A stretch of 64,000 nt of DNA from Salinisphaera sp. LB1 (GTDB lineage: Bacteria > Pseudomonadota > Gammaproteobacteria > Nevskiales > Salinisphaeraceae): contig NZ_CP029488.1 in assembly GCF_003177035.1 (NCBI RefSeq), positions 744,001-808,000 on the forward strand, read 5' to 3'. The notes under the pieces were generated by a model. That model saw only the letters and a list, made by a program, of their open reading frames with translations, had not been told where the DNA came from and did no database searches. Made by a program: the position numbers and the translations under genes. Positions within the stretch are counted from its first letter, which is position 1. Each line of letters begins with the position of its first letter. Positions 1 to 6,742 of the stretch are shown here, one piece after another.

Positions 1-244
1 ACAAGGGCGCATCCGGGGTGCGCAGGTCGTAGAGCATGCGCGAGGACTGCACCGACAGCAGCTGCTTGACCGCTTCGCGCAATGCCTTCGAGGGGATGGT
101 GCCGCGGTGCGTGCAGTTGCCGCCCACATCCGCCAGACGCTCGACCACCGCGACTGATCGCCCGTGCTTGACCGCGTTCAGGGCCGCACTTTCGCCGGAC
201 GGGCCGGTGCCGATCACCACGACTTCGTAACGCTTTTCCGCCAT
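1..244 (-). CDS. sthA: Soluble pyridine nucleotide transhydrogenase, N-terminal part
   Basis: The first 81 residues of an FAD-dependent cytosolic enzyme that exchanges reducing equivalents between NADPH and NAD+. The start gives MAEKRYEVVVIG, followed by the FAD-binding GTGPSG motif (residues 12-17) and the acidic E35 that ends the Rossmann beta strand. The segment GGNCTHRGTIPSK (41-53) has only one cysteine at the site where lipoamide and mercuric reductases carry a CxxxxC redox disulfide. That single-cysteine form is typical of SthA. The rest of the gene lies outside the window to the left. It is divergent from the DUF2452 gene. Confidence 0.88.
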   Translation of the reverse strand, partial: MAEKRYEVVVIGTGPSGESAALNAVKHGRSVAVVERLADVGGNCTHRGTIPSKALREAVKQLLSVQSSRMLYDLRTPDAPL

Positions 245-367
245 GAATCGCTCGCTCGAACCTGTATAAAGCAGGAATTGTCGCATGTCGCGTGCCCACT
301 CGCCCTTCGCGGGGACGGCCGCCGGGGCTTACACTGGCATCCGACCATTCGCTCGCCGATCGCGCGC

Positions 368-943
368 ATGAAGAATCCGAATCCCGATGGCAAGGGCGTA
401 TCGCCGGTTCTCGCCACCCTCGACGAAGCCCGTGGCGGCCTGGCGGTCGCTGCGCCCAAGCACATCGATCAGGTCGCCACCGAGCTATTCACATCGCTAT
501 TCGTGCTCGAGTCCGAATTCCGCTTCAAGCCGGTGGTCGGCAAGACCTATTATCTGTACCGCCAGCCCGAGCGTTTCTGGCTCGGCATCACCCCGCCCGA
601 GATGCTCGGCGAGACGGTTGCCGGGCGTTTCATCGGCACCTGCGTGTTGCAATCCGATATGACCTGGACGCTGGAACTGGCCGAAGCCGTTGCCGCCGAC
701 GCGCACTTCATGGCCTGGCTGGCGGCCAGGCGTGCCGCCTTCGAACGCCGCCTGGGCGAGGCCGAGACGGTAGACGACATCCTGCCGGTGTATGAATCGC
801 GACTGTCGTTCTATCGCCGGGCCTCGGCCTTCGGCGTGGCGCATTCCCTGTCGCGTTCAATGAGCGCCTCGGGCATCAGTGGCTTGTCCTACGACGAGGC
901 GCGCGGCCTGTTGACCGACGCCGGTGCACGCGACCACGACTGA
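368..943 (+). CDS. DUF2452 (C1orf50-like) protein
   Basis: A 191-residue soluble protein of unknown function. It starts MKNPNPDGKGVSPVL, and its centre has YYLYRQPERFWLGITPPEM followed by FIGTCVLQSDMTW. This matches the conserved core of the DUF2452 family, which includes human C1orf50 (YYLYKRESGQ..., then a Leu-Gln-x-Asp-x-x-Trp segment). The ATG at 368 is preferred over upstream in-frame ATGs because family similarity begins right at it. The gene is divergent from sthA with a 123 bp gap. No signal peptide or membrane segment is visible. No biochemical role can be assigned. Confidence 0.75.
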   Translation: MKNPNPDGKGVSPVLATLDEARGGLAVAAPKHIDQVATELFTSLFVLESEFRFKPVVGKTYYLYRQPERFWLGITPPEMLGETVAGRFIGTCVLQSDMTWTLELAEAVAADAHFMAWLAARRAAFERRLGEAETVDDILPVYESRLSFYRRASAFGVAHSLSRSMSASGISGLSYDEARGLLTDAGARDHD

Positions 944-1044
944 ACACGCGCAATTCATGCCGTGAACGGACATTACAGGACTGGCCACATGCCCGATCAC
1001 GGCCGGCCAGTGACCGGCCGCGATCCAGCGGTTGGTTTCGCGGG

Positions 1045-2106
1045 TCAGCGATCACAGGCAGCGCGTATCGCCTCGGCCGTGGCCTGCCAGCCCAGGCATT
1101 CGTCGGTGATCGACACGCCGTAGGCGAGATCGCCGCCCAGGGCCTGCTTGCCGTGCTCGATATGGCTTTCGAGCATGACGCCGGCGATCGCCTGCTCGCC
1201 GGCGCGCCGGCGCGCCCCGAGTTCGGCCATGACCTCGGCCTGGCGCGCCGCGACCTTGCCGCTGTTGGCATGGCTGCAATCGACAATCAGGCGCTCGGGG
1301 CAGCCCAGTGCCGCCAGCGCGCCGCGCGCCCGGGCCACGCTTTCGACGTCGTGATTGGCCCCGCCGCGGCCGCCGCGCAGGATCAGGTGTGCGTCCGGAT
1401 TGCCGGGCGTGGCGATCGCCGCCGGCCGGCCATGGCGATCGGTGCCGAGATAGTGCTGCGGGTGCGACGCCGCGGCGATGGCGTCGATCGCGGTGCCGAT
1501 CGCGCCGTCGGTGCCGTTCTTGAAACCGACCGGCAGATCGAGCGCGCTGGCGCGCTCGCGATGGGTCTGCGATTCGGTGGTGCGCGCACCGATCGCGGCC
1601 CAGGACAACACGTCCGACAGATAATCGGCGGCGATCGGGGTGAGCAGCTCGGTGGCGACCGGCAGGCCCAGCTCGGCCAGCTCGATCAACAGGCCACGGG
1701 CGGCGGCGAGACCGGCGCCGATATCGTTGCTGCCGTCGAGATGCGGGTCGTGCAGCAGACCTTTCCAGCCTATGGTCGTGCGTGGTTTCTCGACGTAGGC
1801 GCGCATCACCAGCACGGCATCGTCGGCGCATTCGGCGGCCAGTTCGGCCAGCCGGGCGCCATAGTCGAGCGCCGACGCTCGGTCGTGCAGCGAGCACGGG
1901 CCAGCGACGATCAGCAGGCGGTCGTCACGGCCGGCGAGAATAGCGCGGATCAGATCCCTTTGATGCCCGATGCGGGCCGCCAGCATGGGGGCAATCGGCA
2001 GTTGCTCGGCCAGCTCGGCGGGCGTGGCGACGAGCGTGGGCGTGGGCGCGATCGCGGGCGTGGTCTGGGCGTCGAGATTACAAACAGTGGCGTGTTGCCG
2101 GGACAT
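1045..2106 (-). CDS. aroG: 3-deoxy-7-phosphoheptulonate (DAHP) synthase, class I
   Basis: A 353-residue enzyme condensing phosphoenolpyruvate with erythrose 4-phosphate, the first step of the shikimate pathway to Phe, Tyr and Trp. Class I AroG/F/H signatures are present in order: LIVAGPCSLHD, YVEKPRTTIGWKG, DGSNDIG, AIGARTTESQTHRE, GFKNGTDG, ILRGG, and DCSHANSGK. Length matches E. coli AroG (350). The start at 2106 has a good Shine-Dalgarno (AGGGAG, 7 nt away); an upstream ATG at 2178 would add 24 unmatched residues. A putative aromatic-peptide attenuator lies upstream at 2268-2392. Which aromatic amino acid inhibits the enzyme cannot be read with confidence, so the AroG name marks the family rather than the isoform. 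Confidence 0.92.
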   Translation of the reverse strand: MSRQHATVCNLDAQTTPAIAPTPTLVATPAELAEQLPIAPMLAARIGHQRDLIRAILAGRDDRLLIVAGPCSLHDRASALDYGARLAELAAECADDAVLVMRAYVEKPRTTIGWKGLLHDPHLDGSNDIGAGLAAARGLLIELAELGLPVATELLTPIAADYLSDVLSWAAIGARTTESQTHRERASALDLPVGFKNGTDGAIGTAIDAIAAASHPQHYLGTDRHGRPAAIATPGNPDAHLILRGGRGGANHDVESVARARGALAALGCPERLIVDCSHANSGKVAARQAEVMAELGARRRAGEQAIAGVMLESHIEHGKQALGGDLAYGVSITDECLGWQATAEAIRAACDR

Positions 2107-2233
2107 GGTCGGCTCCCTGGTGGCACAGCGCGGACAACGCGCTGATGGCTTGCGTGGTGGATGTCTGCGCGGCCGCAAACGGCCCGTACGCGCTGCCCCG
2201 GTAAAACGGCTGGGTGCTGAACATCATGGTCAT
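2078..2233 (-). CDS. Possible small ORF coupled to the DAHP synthase gene
   Basis: A 51-codon ORF lies between the putative attenuator terminator and the DAHP synthase start, overlapping that gene by 29 nt in another frame. It begins MTMMFSTQPFYRGSAYGPF, with further ATGs at 2227 and 2224. An AGGG sits 6 nt upstream of the 2227 ATG. Its early part is again rich in Phe and Tyr, so it could be a second leader or a coupling ORF that delivers ribosomes to the aroG start. It could also be chance. No family is recognised. Confidence 0.25.
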   Translation of the reverse strand: MTMMFSTQPFYRGSAYGPFAAAQTSTTQAISALSALCHQGADHVPATRHCL

Positions 2234-2267
2234 CCCTGCGTTGCATTGATGCCGCATTCGCGGCAAG

Positions 2268-2304
2268 AAAAAACCCCCGGCCGGGAGATCCGACCGGGGG
2301 TTTT
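2268..2304 (-). terminator. Rho-independent terminator/attenuator upstream of DAHP synthase
   Basis: On the minus strand CCCCCGGTCGG and CCGGCCGGGGG form a long GC-rich stem ending in TTTTTT (2273-2268). It sits after mnmC and 160 nt before the DAHP synthase ATG, just downstream of the aromatic-rich 12-codon ORF. It may simply end mnmC transcription, but its position fits the terminator arm of an attenuator. The T tract on the plus strand is shorter. Confidence 0.8.
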
Positions 2305-2318
2305 GGCAAACGCTGGGT

Positions 2319-2362
2319 CAGGCTCCCGAATCCGGGCGCCTGTCCGTATCGGTTCAGGCGCC
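2319..2362 (-). promoter_or_regulatory. Mutually exclusive leader hairpins (putative attenuator)
   Basis: Segment 2333-2342 can pair in two ways. With 2355-2362 it forms an 8 bp stem (GGCGCCTG/CAGGCGCC) that overlaps the leader peptide stop codon. With 2319-2328 it forms a 10 nt stem with one mismatch and a 4 nt loop. In addition 2323-2328 (CTCCCG on the plus strand) is complementary to 2282-2287 inside the terminator. Competing pairings of this kind are expected of ribosome-mediated attenuation. The exact on/off logic is not settled by eye. Confidence 0.55.
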
Positions 2363-2392
2363 TGTGCGGCTAAACCAATACCCGTAAAACAT
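2354..2392 (-). CDS. Putative aromatic amino acid leader peptide (MFYGYWFSRTGA)
   Basis: A 12-residue ORF on the transcribed strand upstream of the DAHP synthase gene: Met-Phe-Tyr-Gly-Tyr-Trp-Phe-Ser-Arg-Thr-Gly-Ala-stop. Five of the six codons after the start encode aromatic residues (TTT TAC GGG TAT TGG TTT), the end products of the pathway. It is followed by alternative stems and a terminator. In-frame extension to an ATG at 2473 would give a 39-residue version starting almost at a predicted transcript start. The Shine-Dalgarno for the short form is weak (GGAA, about 12 nt upstream). Ribosome stalling at these codons would sense charged tRNA-Phe, tRNA-Tyr and tRNA-Trp. Confidence 0.6.
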   Translation of the reverse strand: MFYGYWFSRTGA

Positions 2393-2483
2393 GTTCGATT
2401 GCGGTTCCACGCGAACGCGCGCTGTCGCTGCGGCGACGGCGGTGAGCACGGATTCGAGGGCGGAATCACACATAGCGTCACTA

Positions 2484-2513
2484 AGGTTAGGCCATGTCGG
2501 CCGGGAAAATCAA
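2484..2513 (-). promoter_or_regulatory. Candidate promoter for the leader-DAHP synthase transcript
   Basis: On the minus strand TTGATT (2513-2508) and TAACCT (2489-2484) are separated by 18 nt, a plausible sigma-70 pair. It lies just past the mnmC stop codon and upstream of the leader peptide. The match to consensus is moderate. Confidence 0.35.
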
Positions 2514-2523
2514 CCGTCATCGG

Positions 2524-4500
2524 TCAACGCCCGCGAATCAGCTCGCGAATCAGCCAGCGCCCCGGATGCAGCGCATCGACTTCGGTCGCAGCGCGCGGCA
2601 TTGGCTCGTCGCACAGCCGCGAGGCCAGCACTTCGGCGCTGAGCGGCGCACTCACCATGCCATGCGCGCCATGCGCGAGGCTTGCCCACAGTCCGCGGCG
2701 ATGCGCGCCCGGGACCGCGGCGATACGCCGGGCATCGAGCGCCAGTTCGGCGTAATCGCGCCGCCAGGCCGCGGCGTCGGGCACCGGCCCGACATACGGC
2801 AGTCGATCGTGGCCGGTGCAGCGAAAGGCGACCCGCGCGGCCAGCGGCGAGCCCAGCTGGGCGGCCAGATCCGGGGCGATCTCGGCCAGCATGGCGCGGT
2901 TGGCCTCATCCTCGGCGGCGTGCGGTGCTGCGTCGACCGCATCGCGCCGAAAGCTCGCGCCGACGTGGAGCCGGCCGTCCACCGGCGGCAGGGCATAGCC
3001 GCGCCCACAGAGCACGCAGTTCGGGGACGCCGATTCCAGCGGCAGGCCGAACACGCTGACCTGGCCGCGCACCGAGGGCAGCGGCGGGAGGTCGCGGCAC
3101 AGCGCGCTGGCGGCACCGGCACAGGCCAGTACCACCTGGGCGTATTGCGCCCGCTTGCCATCGGCGGATGTCAGCCGCCAACCCGCGGCGGCCGGCTCGA
3201 GGCCGGTTACAGCCACGCGATGGAGCGCCGCCCCGCTGCGCTCGACCAGCCGCCGGCACAATCGATCCGGCCGTACCCAACCCGCGTTCGGGTAATACAG
3301 CCCGCCGCGCACGTCAGCGGCCAGCGCCGTACCGGCCAGGCGTTGCGCCGTCTCTCGACCCACCCAGTGGACCAGCGAACACGGCAGGTCGAGTCGGTCG
3401 AGACAGTGCTGCTGCCGGGCCTGCGCCTCCGGATCGCGCGCCAGCTGTAACAAACCGACGTCGGACCAGAGCGTGCGTGCGCCGTCCAGATCGGCCAGCC
3501 AGCGCCCGAGATAATCGAGCGCGGTGAGCTGGAAGCGCGTACGCACGTCGCCATTCGCCGCGGGGCGGACATGCAAGGCCGCCCGGGCATGGCCCGATGC
3601 GCCACCGGCGATACCCGCCGGGTCGTAGAGATCGCAATGCAGGCCCCGCCGCGCCAACGCTTCGGCCACCGTGGTGCCGGCGATGCCGGCGCCGATCACG
3701 GCCACCGGGCCCGGCGCGGACGCCGGCGGCGGTTCGAACCACGGCCGGCGCTGGCGTGCCGGCGCGGCCGGCATGCGGGCCGTGCGCCGCCCGCGCAGCA
3801 TTTCGCGCTTGTGTCCGGCGCCCGGCATCTTCTGCCAGGCGAAGCCGGCGGCCGCGGCATGCTCGCGCACAACCCGCGCACAACTGTAGGTGGCGAAGGT
3901 CGCACCGGGCCGGCTGGCCGCGGCCAGGCCGCGAAACACGCCCGCGCGCCACATCGCCGGATTGCGCGCCGGCGCGAAGCCGTCCAGAAACCATGCATCG
4001 GCAAGCCCGTCCAGACCGGATAGCGCGGCCTCGACATCGTCCAAAACCAGATCGAGCGTGACCCGGTCATCGAGATGCAGCCGGTGGGTGCCGCGCACGA
4101 GCGCCGGCCACTGATCCGCAATCCGCGCGGCATCAGCCGCCAGGGCCGGATGCCCGCGCCAGAGTGCGCGCAGATCGCAGGCGGTCAGCGGATGACGCTC
4201 GATCGACACGATATGCAAGCGCGCCGTGGCCGGTGCCAGGTCCCGAAACAGCTGCCATGCCAGCACGACGTTGCGCCCGGTGCCGAAGCCCGTCTCGCCG
4301 ATCACGAACGGACGGGGCTGCCGCCAGTGCGCCCAGCGCGTCGGCAGATCATTGCCCTCGATGAATACATGACGCGATTCGGCCAGGCCATCGTCGGCCG
4401 AGAAATAGACATCGTCGTAAGCCGGCGCACGCAGTACTTGCCGGTCGATCTCGATCGTGCCCGGCTCAATGCCGAGGCGCTCGCCCTCGCTTTCGCTCAC
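2524..4500 (-). CDS. mnmC: Bifunctional tRNA 5-methylaminomethyl-2-thiouridine biosynthesis protein
   Basis: This enzyme makes mnm5s2U at the tRNA wobble position. The N-terminal MnmD methyltransferase domain starts with DDVYFSADDGLAESRHVFIEGN and has the SAM-binding GETGFGTG. The C-terminal MnmC1 FAD oxidoreductase has the dinucleotide motif VAVIGAGIAG near residue 263 and later FAD-contact segments such as SVRGQVSVF and FRCTGHDRLPYVG. The GTG at 4500 gives 658 residues, close to E. coli MnmC (668). An ATG at 4662 would add 54 residues with no family similarity and run into the neighbouring pseudogene, so it is less likely. No clear Shine-Dalgarno precedes the GTG. Confidence 0.88.
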   Translation of the reverse strand: MSESEGERLGIEPGTIEIDRQVLRAPAYDDVYFSADDGLAESRHVFIEGNDLPTRWAHWRQPRPFVIGETGFGTGRNVVLAWQLFRDLAPATARLHIVSIERHPLTACDLRALWRGHPALAADAARIADQWPALVRGTHRLHLDDRVTLDLVLDDVEAALSGLDGLADAWFLDGFAPARNPAMWRAGVFRGLAAASRPGATFATYSCARVVREHAAAAGFAWQKMPGAGHKREMLRGRRTARMPAAPARQRRPWFEPPPASAPGPVAVIGAGIAGTTVAEALARRGLHCDLYDPAGIAGGASGHARAALHVRPAANGDVRTRFQLTALDYLGRWLADLDGARTLWSDVGLLQLARDPEAQARQQHCLDRLDLPCSLVHWVGRETAQRLAGTALAADVRGGLYYPNAGWVRPDRLCRRLVERSGAALHRVAVTGLEPAAAGWRLTSADGKRAQYAQVVLACAGAASALCRDLPPLPSVRGQVSVFGLPLESASPNCVLCGRGYALPPVDGRLHVGASFRRDAVDAAPHAAEDEANRAMLAEIAPDLAAQLGSPLAARVAFRCTGHDRLPYVGPVPDAAAWRRDYAELALDARRIAAVPGAHRRGLWASLAHGAHGMVSAPLSAEVLASRLCDEPMPRAATEVDALHPGRWLIRELIRGR

Positions 4501-4598
4501 GACGATGCTCGGGTACGCATGGTCAGTTTCTGCGCAATACGCCGCGGGCGCCCACGCCGCGGCCGATCGCAGCGCTTCGTCACGGATCGCGCACAGGG

Positions 4599-4621
4599 TT
4601 GTCCACAGAGACTGTGTGTAA
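4599..4621. promoter_or_regulatory. Inverted pair of DnaA-box-like 9-mers (site A)
   Basis: TTGTCCACA (4599-4607) faces TGTGTGTAA (4613-4621, TTACACACA on the other strand) across 5 bp. Each differs by one base from the DnaA-box consensus TTATNCACA. The same 9-5-9 arrangement, preceded by the same CAGGG, recurs at 5549. It lies about 100 bp upstream of the mnmC start. Confidence 0.4.
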
Positions 4622-4636
4622 TGTTCGGCACGGGCG

Positions 4637-5387
4637 CTATCGGACCAGAGACTGAAATGCATGCGCGATGCCGAACGGCACGAGCGGCAGGCCGATCAGC
4701 GCCAGCATGAGCAGCTGCGCGTGCGGCCGGTCGCTGGTCGCGCCGGGCGAACGCCGGGGCAATCATGAGCGCCGCCCCCGCGCAGCCGCCCGGCATCGCG
4801 CAGGCGGTCGAGCGTTTAGGCAACGAGCATCGGCACGCCCATGAAGAAATGGATCTCGTGGGTAAGCAGCGCGGCGGCCATGACCAGCGCCGGCCCGATC
4901 GTCGCGCCCCGCCCGATCCACCTCAGCGAGCCGATGAACATGACCAGCAGCGCGAAATCGAAGCGCCCGATGTCGGAGCCGAGATTGATCAGCCCGAGCG
5001 AGCCGAACAGCGTCGCCGCGCTGAACACAGCGGGCAACCCGCCTGTCTCGCGCCGCAACCGGGCCAGCAACACCGCGGCCAGGCCCGCGAGCGCCGTTTC
5101 GAAGATCAGGTTGAACACCAGCGTGGCGTCCACCCAGCGCTGGCCGTGGAAGGCGGCGAACACGTCCGACAGCAGCGCACGCTTGACGAAGCTGTATTCG
5201 AAGTAATTGATCTCTTAGTGGGCTAGCGTGTAGTGGTAGAGCCATATGATCGGTCGCGCCGCATCAATGCATGAACATGGCGCGGCGAGAACTGATGCAC
5301 CGCGAGCAGGCCGAACGCCGCGCTGGTCATGCCGGCCGCGAAGATCAGCATCGGCACGCCCAGCCGCCGCGCCATGGTTGGAATCAT
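4637..5387 (-). pseudogene. Decayed polytopic membrane protein gene
   Basis: Fragments of one hydrophobic protein can be followed through three disruptions. The start (MIPTMARRLGVPMLIFAAG, from 5387) shifts frame near 5245 into LYHYTLAH, which meets an in-frame TAA at 5214-5216. The reading continues as EINYFEYSFVKRALLSDVFAAFHGQ with long membrane segments until a second stop at 4816. After another frame change a last transmembrane stretch, AQLLMLALIGLPLVPFGIAH, ends at a stop at 4637. The style (an NYFEY-KRALL segment after the first helix, then many helices) resembles uncharacterised EpsG-like or glycosyltransferase-like membrane proteins. The intact membrane protein at 16.7 kb is of a comparable type. 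Loss of function is clear; original function is unknown. Confidence 0.7.
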
Positions 5388-5548
5388 CGTTGGGGACGTC
5401 TTTGTTCGCCCTGCATGATAGACGAGCTGGCCGATCACGGCGTACACACGAGACCGGGCCGCGCCCGTTGGTCAGAATCTGACCAGAGGCCGTCCCGACG
5501 CCCGCGGGCTGTGGATTCAGCGCACTTCGCCGGGTGTTGCGAACAGGG

Positions 5549-5571
5549 TTATCCACAGCTGGTGTGTACAA
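5549..5571. promoter_or_regulatory. Inverted pair of DnaA-box-like 9-mers (site B)
   Basis: TTATCCACA (5549-5557) is a perfect DnaA-box consensus and faces TGTGTACAA (5563-5571; TTGTACACA on the other strand, one mismatch) across 5 bp. The site is 39 bp upstream of the ybaN ATG and has the same architecture and CAGGG prefix as site A. Confidence 0.45.
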
Positions 5572-5609
5572 CGGTCGCCGCCGAACCACCGATCTGCGAT
5601 CATCGCCGC

Positions 5610-6017
5610 ATGGCAGGATCCGGCGTCATCCGATCACGTATATTACGGTGGCTGTTGCGCGCTCTGGCCTTCGCCTGCATCGGCCTTGGTGCCCTCGGCG
5701 TGGTCTTGCCCGGCCTGCCGACCACGCCCTTTGTTCTGGTCGCGGCCTGGGCGGCCGGCAAATCCTCGCCCGAGCTGCGGCGCCGGCTGCGTTCACATCC
5801 GCACTTCGGCCCTGCCCTGGTGGCCTGGGAGGATGAACGCGCGATCCCGCGCCGTGCCAAGTGGCTCGCGGTGGCGCTAATGGCGGCCAGTTGGATCGTG
5901 CTCTGGTGCACCATCGAGCATCGCGGCATGATCGCTCTGGTCGGCGCCATGCTGGCGGCCATGGCGGTGTTTGTCTTCACCCGGCCGGAGCCGTCGGTGG
6001 GTCGTGCCAAGGACTAG
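5610..6017 (+). CDS. ybaN: YbaN/DUF454 family inner membrane protein
   Basis: A 135-residue inner membrane protein. After a short basic N-terminus (MAGSGVIRSRILRWLLR) a membrane segment leads to the family signature GVVLPGLPTTPFVLVAAWAA, then a charged loop (SPELRRRLRSHPHFGPAL) and two C-terminal helices. Length and motif match DUF454 proteins such as E. coli YbaN; their function is unknown. The ATG at 5610 is chosen because the family pattern begins there; longer in-frame ORFs upstream have no such character. Its TAG stop is part of the CTAG at the left end of an inverted-repeat element. Confidence 0.85.
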   Translation: MAGSGVIRSRILRWLLRALAFACIGLGALGVVLPGLPTTPFVLVAAWAAGKSSPELRRRLRSHPHFGPALVAWEDERAIPRRAKWLAVALMAASWIVLWCTIEHRGMIALVGAMLAAMAVFVFTRPEPSVGRAKD

Positions 6018-6311
6018 GGCCTGTTGCCGTTTCGTACACGTGCCGCGTTGGAGACCGCAAATCCGTCGAGACAAGGCGCGCGTCGCCGGTCGTGGCGAGC
6101 CACGATCAAGACGCGCAACGCCGTATCGGCGCCCTGATTGATTTTATGGGCGGCCCAACCCGAAGGGACAAGCGCCCAAAGATTAACGACACGACGGCAA
6201 TACAGCGTTGTAGCTCTCTCAAGTAGAACGACTACGCTACGTTCGCTACGCCTCGTCTTGCCGCAAAACAGCGCTTGGCGCGGACGCGGACGAAACGGCA
6301 ACAGGCCCTAG
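6014..6311. repeat. Inverted-repeat element, copy 1 (298 bp, MITE-like)
   Basis: The ends are perfect 22 bp inverted repeats: CTAG followed by GGCCTGTTGCCGTTTCGT, and its reverse complement ending in CTAG. Interior blocks shared with copy 2 (24183-24354) include about 60 bp next to the left end, a segment reading GACGCGCAACGCCGTATCGG, and a block before the right end reading CCGCAAAACAGCGCTTGGC. Copy 1 carries about 125 extra interior bases. No transposase is encoded. The left CTAG holds the ybaN stop and the right CTAG holds the stop of the convergent BLUF gene. Confidence 0.85.
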
Positions 6312-6742
6312 AGCAGCGACTCGTCGGCCAGGTTGGCCTTCAGGATGTCGTAGATCGCGTCACCGCGAAGAGCCGACGGATCGAAAGCCGACGCCGCGGC
6401 AATGTCGGCGAATCCGTCTTCGCCCGTCGCGTCACCGACGTGGGCCATGGACCAATGTGCGAAACCACGCTCGCTGCAACGGTAGAAAGCCAGCACCTTG
6501 ACTTCGCGATGCCGCCCATCGCACTGAATGCGCTCGAAAGTCGCCTGGATCGCCGCATGCGAACCTTCCAGCACCTGAGCAAAGTAGCTGTTGTTGAACA
6601 TCAGCGCGCCGGTCAATCCGGCTGCGGTGTTGTTGCGACGCGCGCTCGCGAGGATGCTGTCGATCTCGGTGCGCACTTTATCGGTATCGCCGGTCATGGC
6701 ATTGCGGCTGAAATAGACCAGCCGGTACAACGATTCGGTCAT
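6308..6742 (-). CDS. BLUF-domain blue-light sensor protein
   Basis: A 144-residue single-domain flavin photoreceptor. The start TESLYRLVYFSRNA carries the conserved BLUF tyrosine near residues 6-10. NNTAAGLTGALMFNNSYFAQVLEG supplies the flavin-contacting Asn and the Gln of the light-switching hydrogen-bond network. KVLAFYRCSERGFAHWSMAHVG covers the later strands including the semi-conserved Trp. In this family blue light changes hydrogen bonding around FAD and alters a partner. The upstream GGDEF-EAL gene overlaps it by 4 nt (ATGA), so the two are translationally coupled and this protein probably tunes that enzyme. Its stop codon comes from the right end of the repeat element. Confidence 0.92.
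   Translation of the reverse strand: MTESLYRLVYFSRNAMTGDTDKVRTEIDSILASARRNNTAAGLTGALMFNNSYFAQVLEGSHAAIQATFERIQCDGRHREVKVLAFYRCSERGFAHWSMAHVGDATGEDGFADIAAASAFDPSALRGDAIYDILKANLADESLL

Noticed and set aside
1153-2145. 330-codon ORF opposite the DAHP synthase gene
   Set aside because: It is the mirror of a strongly conserved gene, is Gln/Arg/Gly-rich with no family signature and has no Shine-Dalgarno; long antisense ORFs are expected at this G+C content.
5877-6301. ORFs inside the inverted-repeat element (for example 6014-6301 minus)
   Set aside because: They are not maintained in the second copy and encode no transposase; the element appears noncoding.
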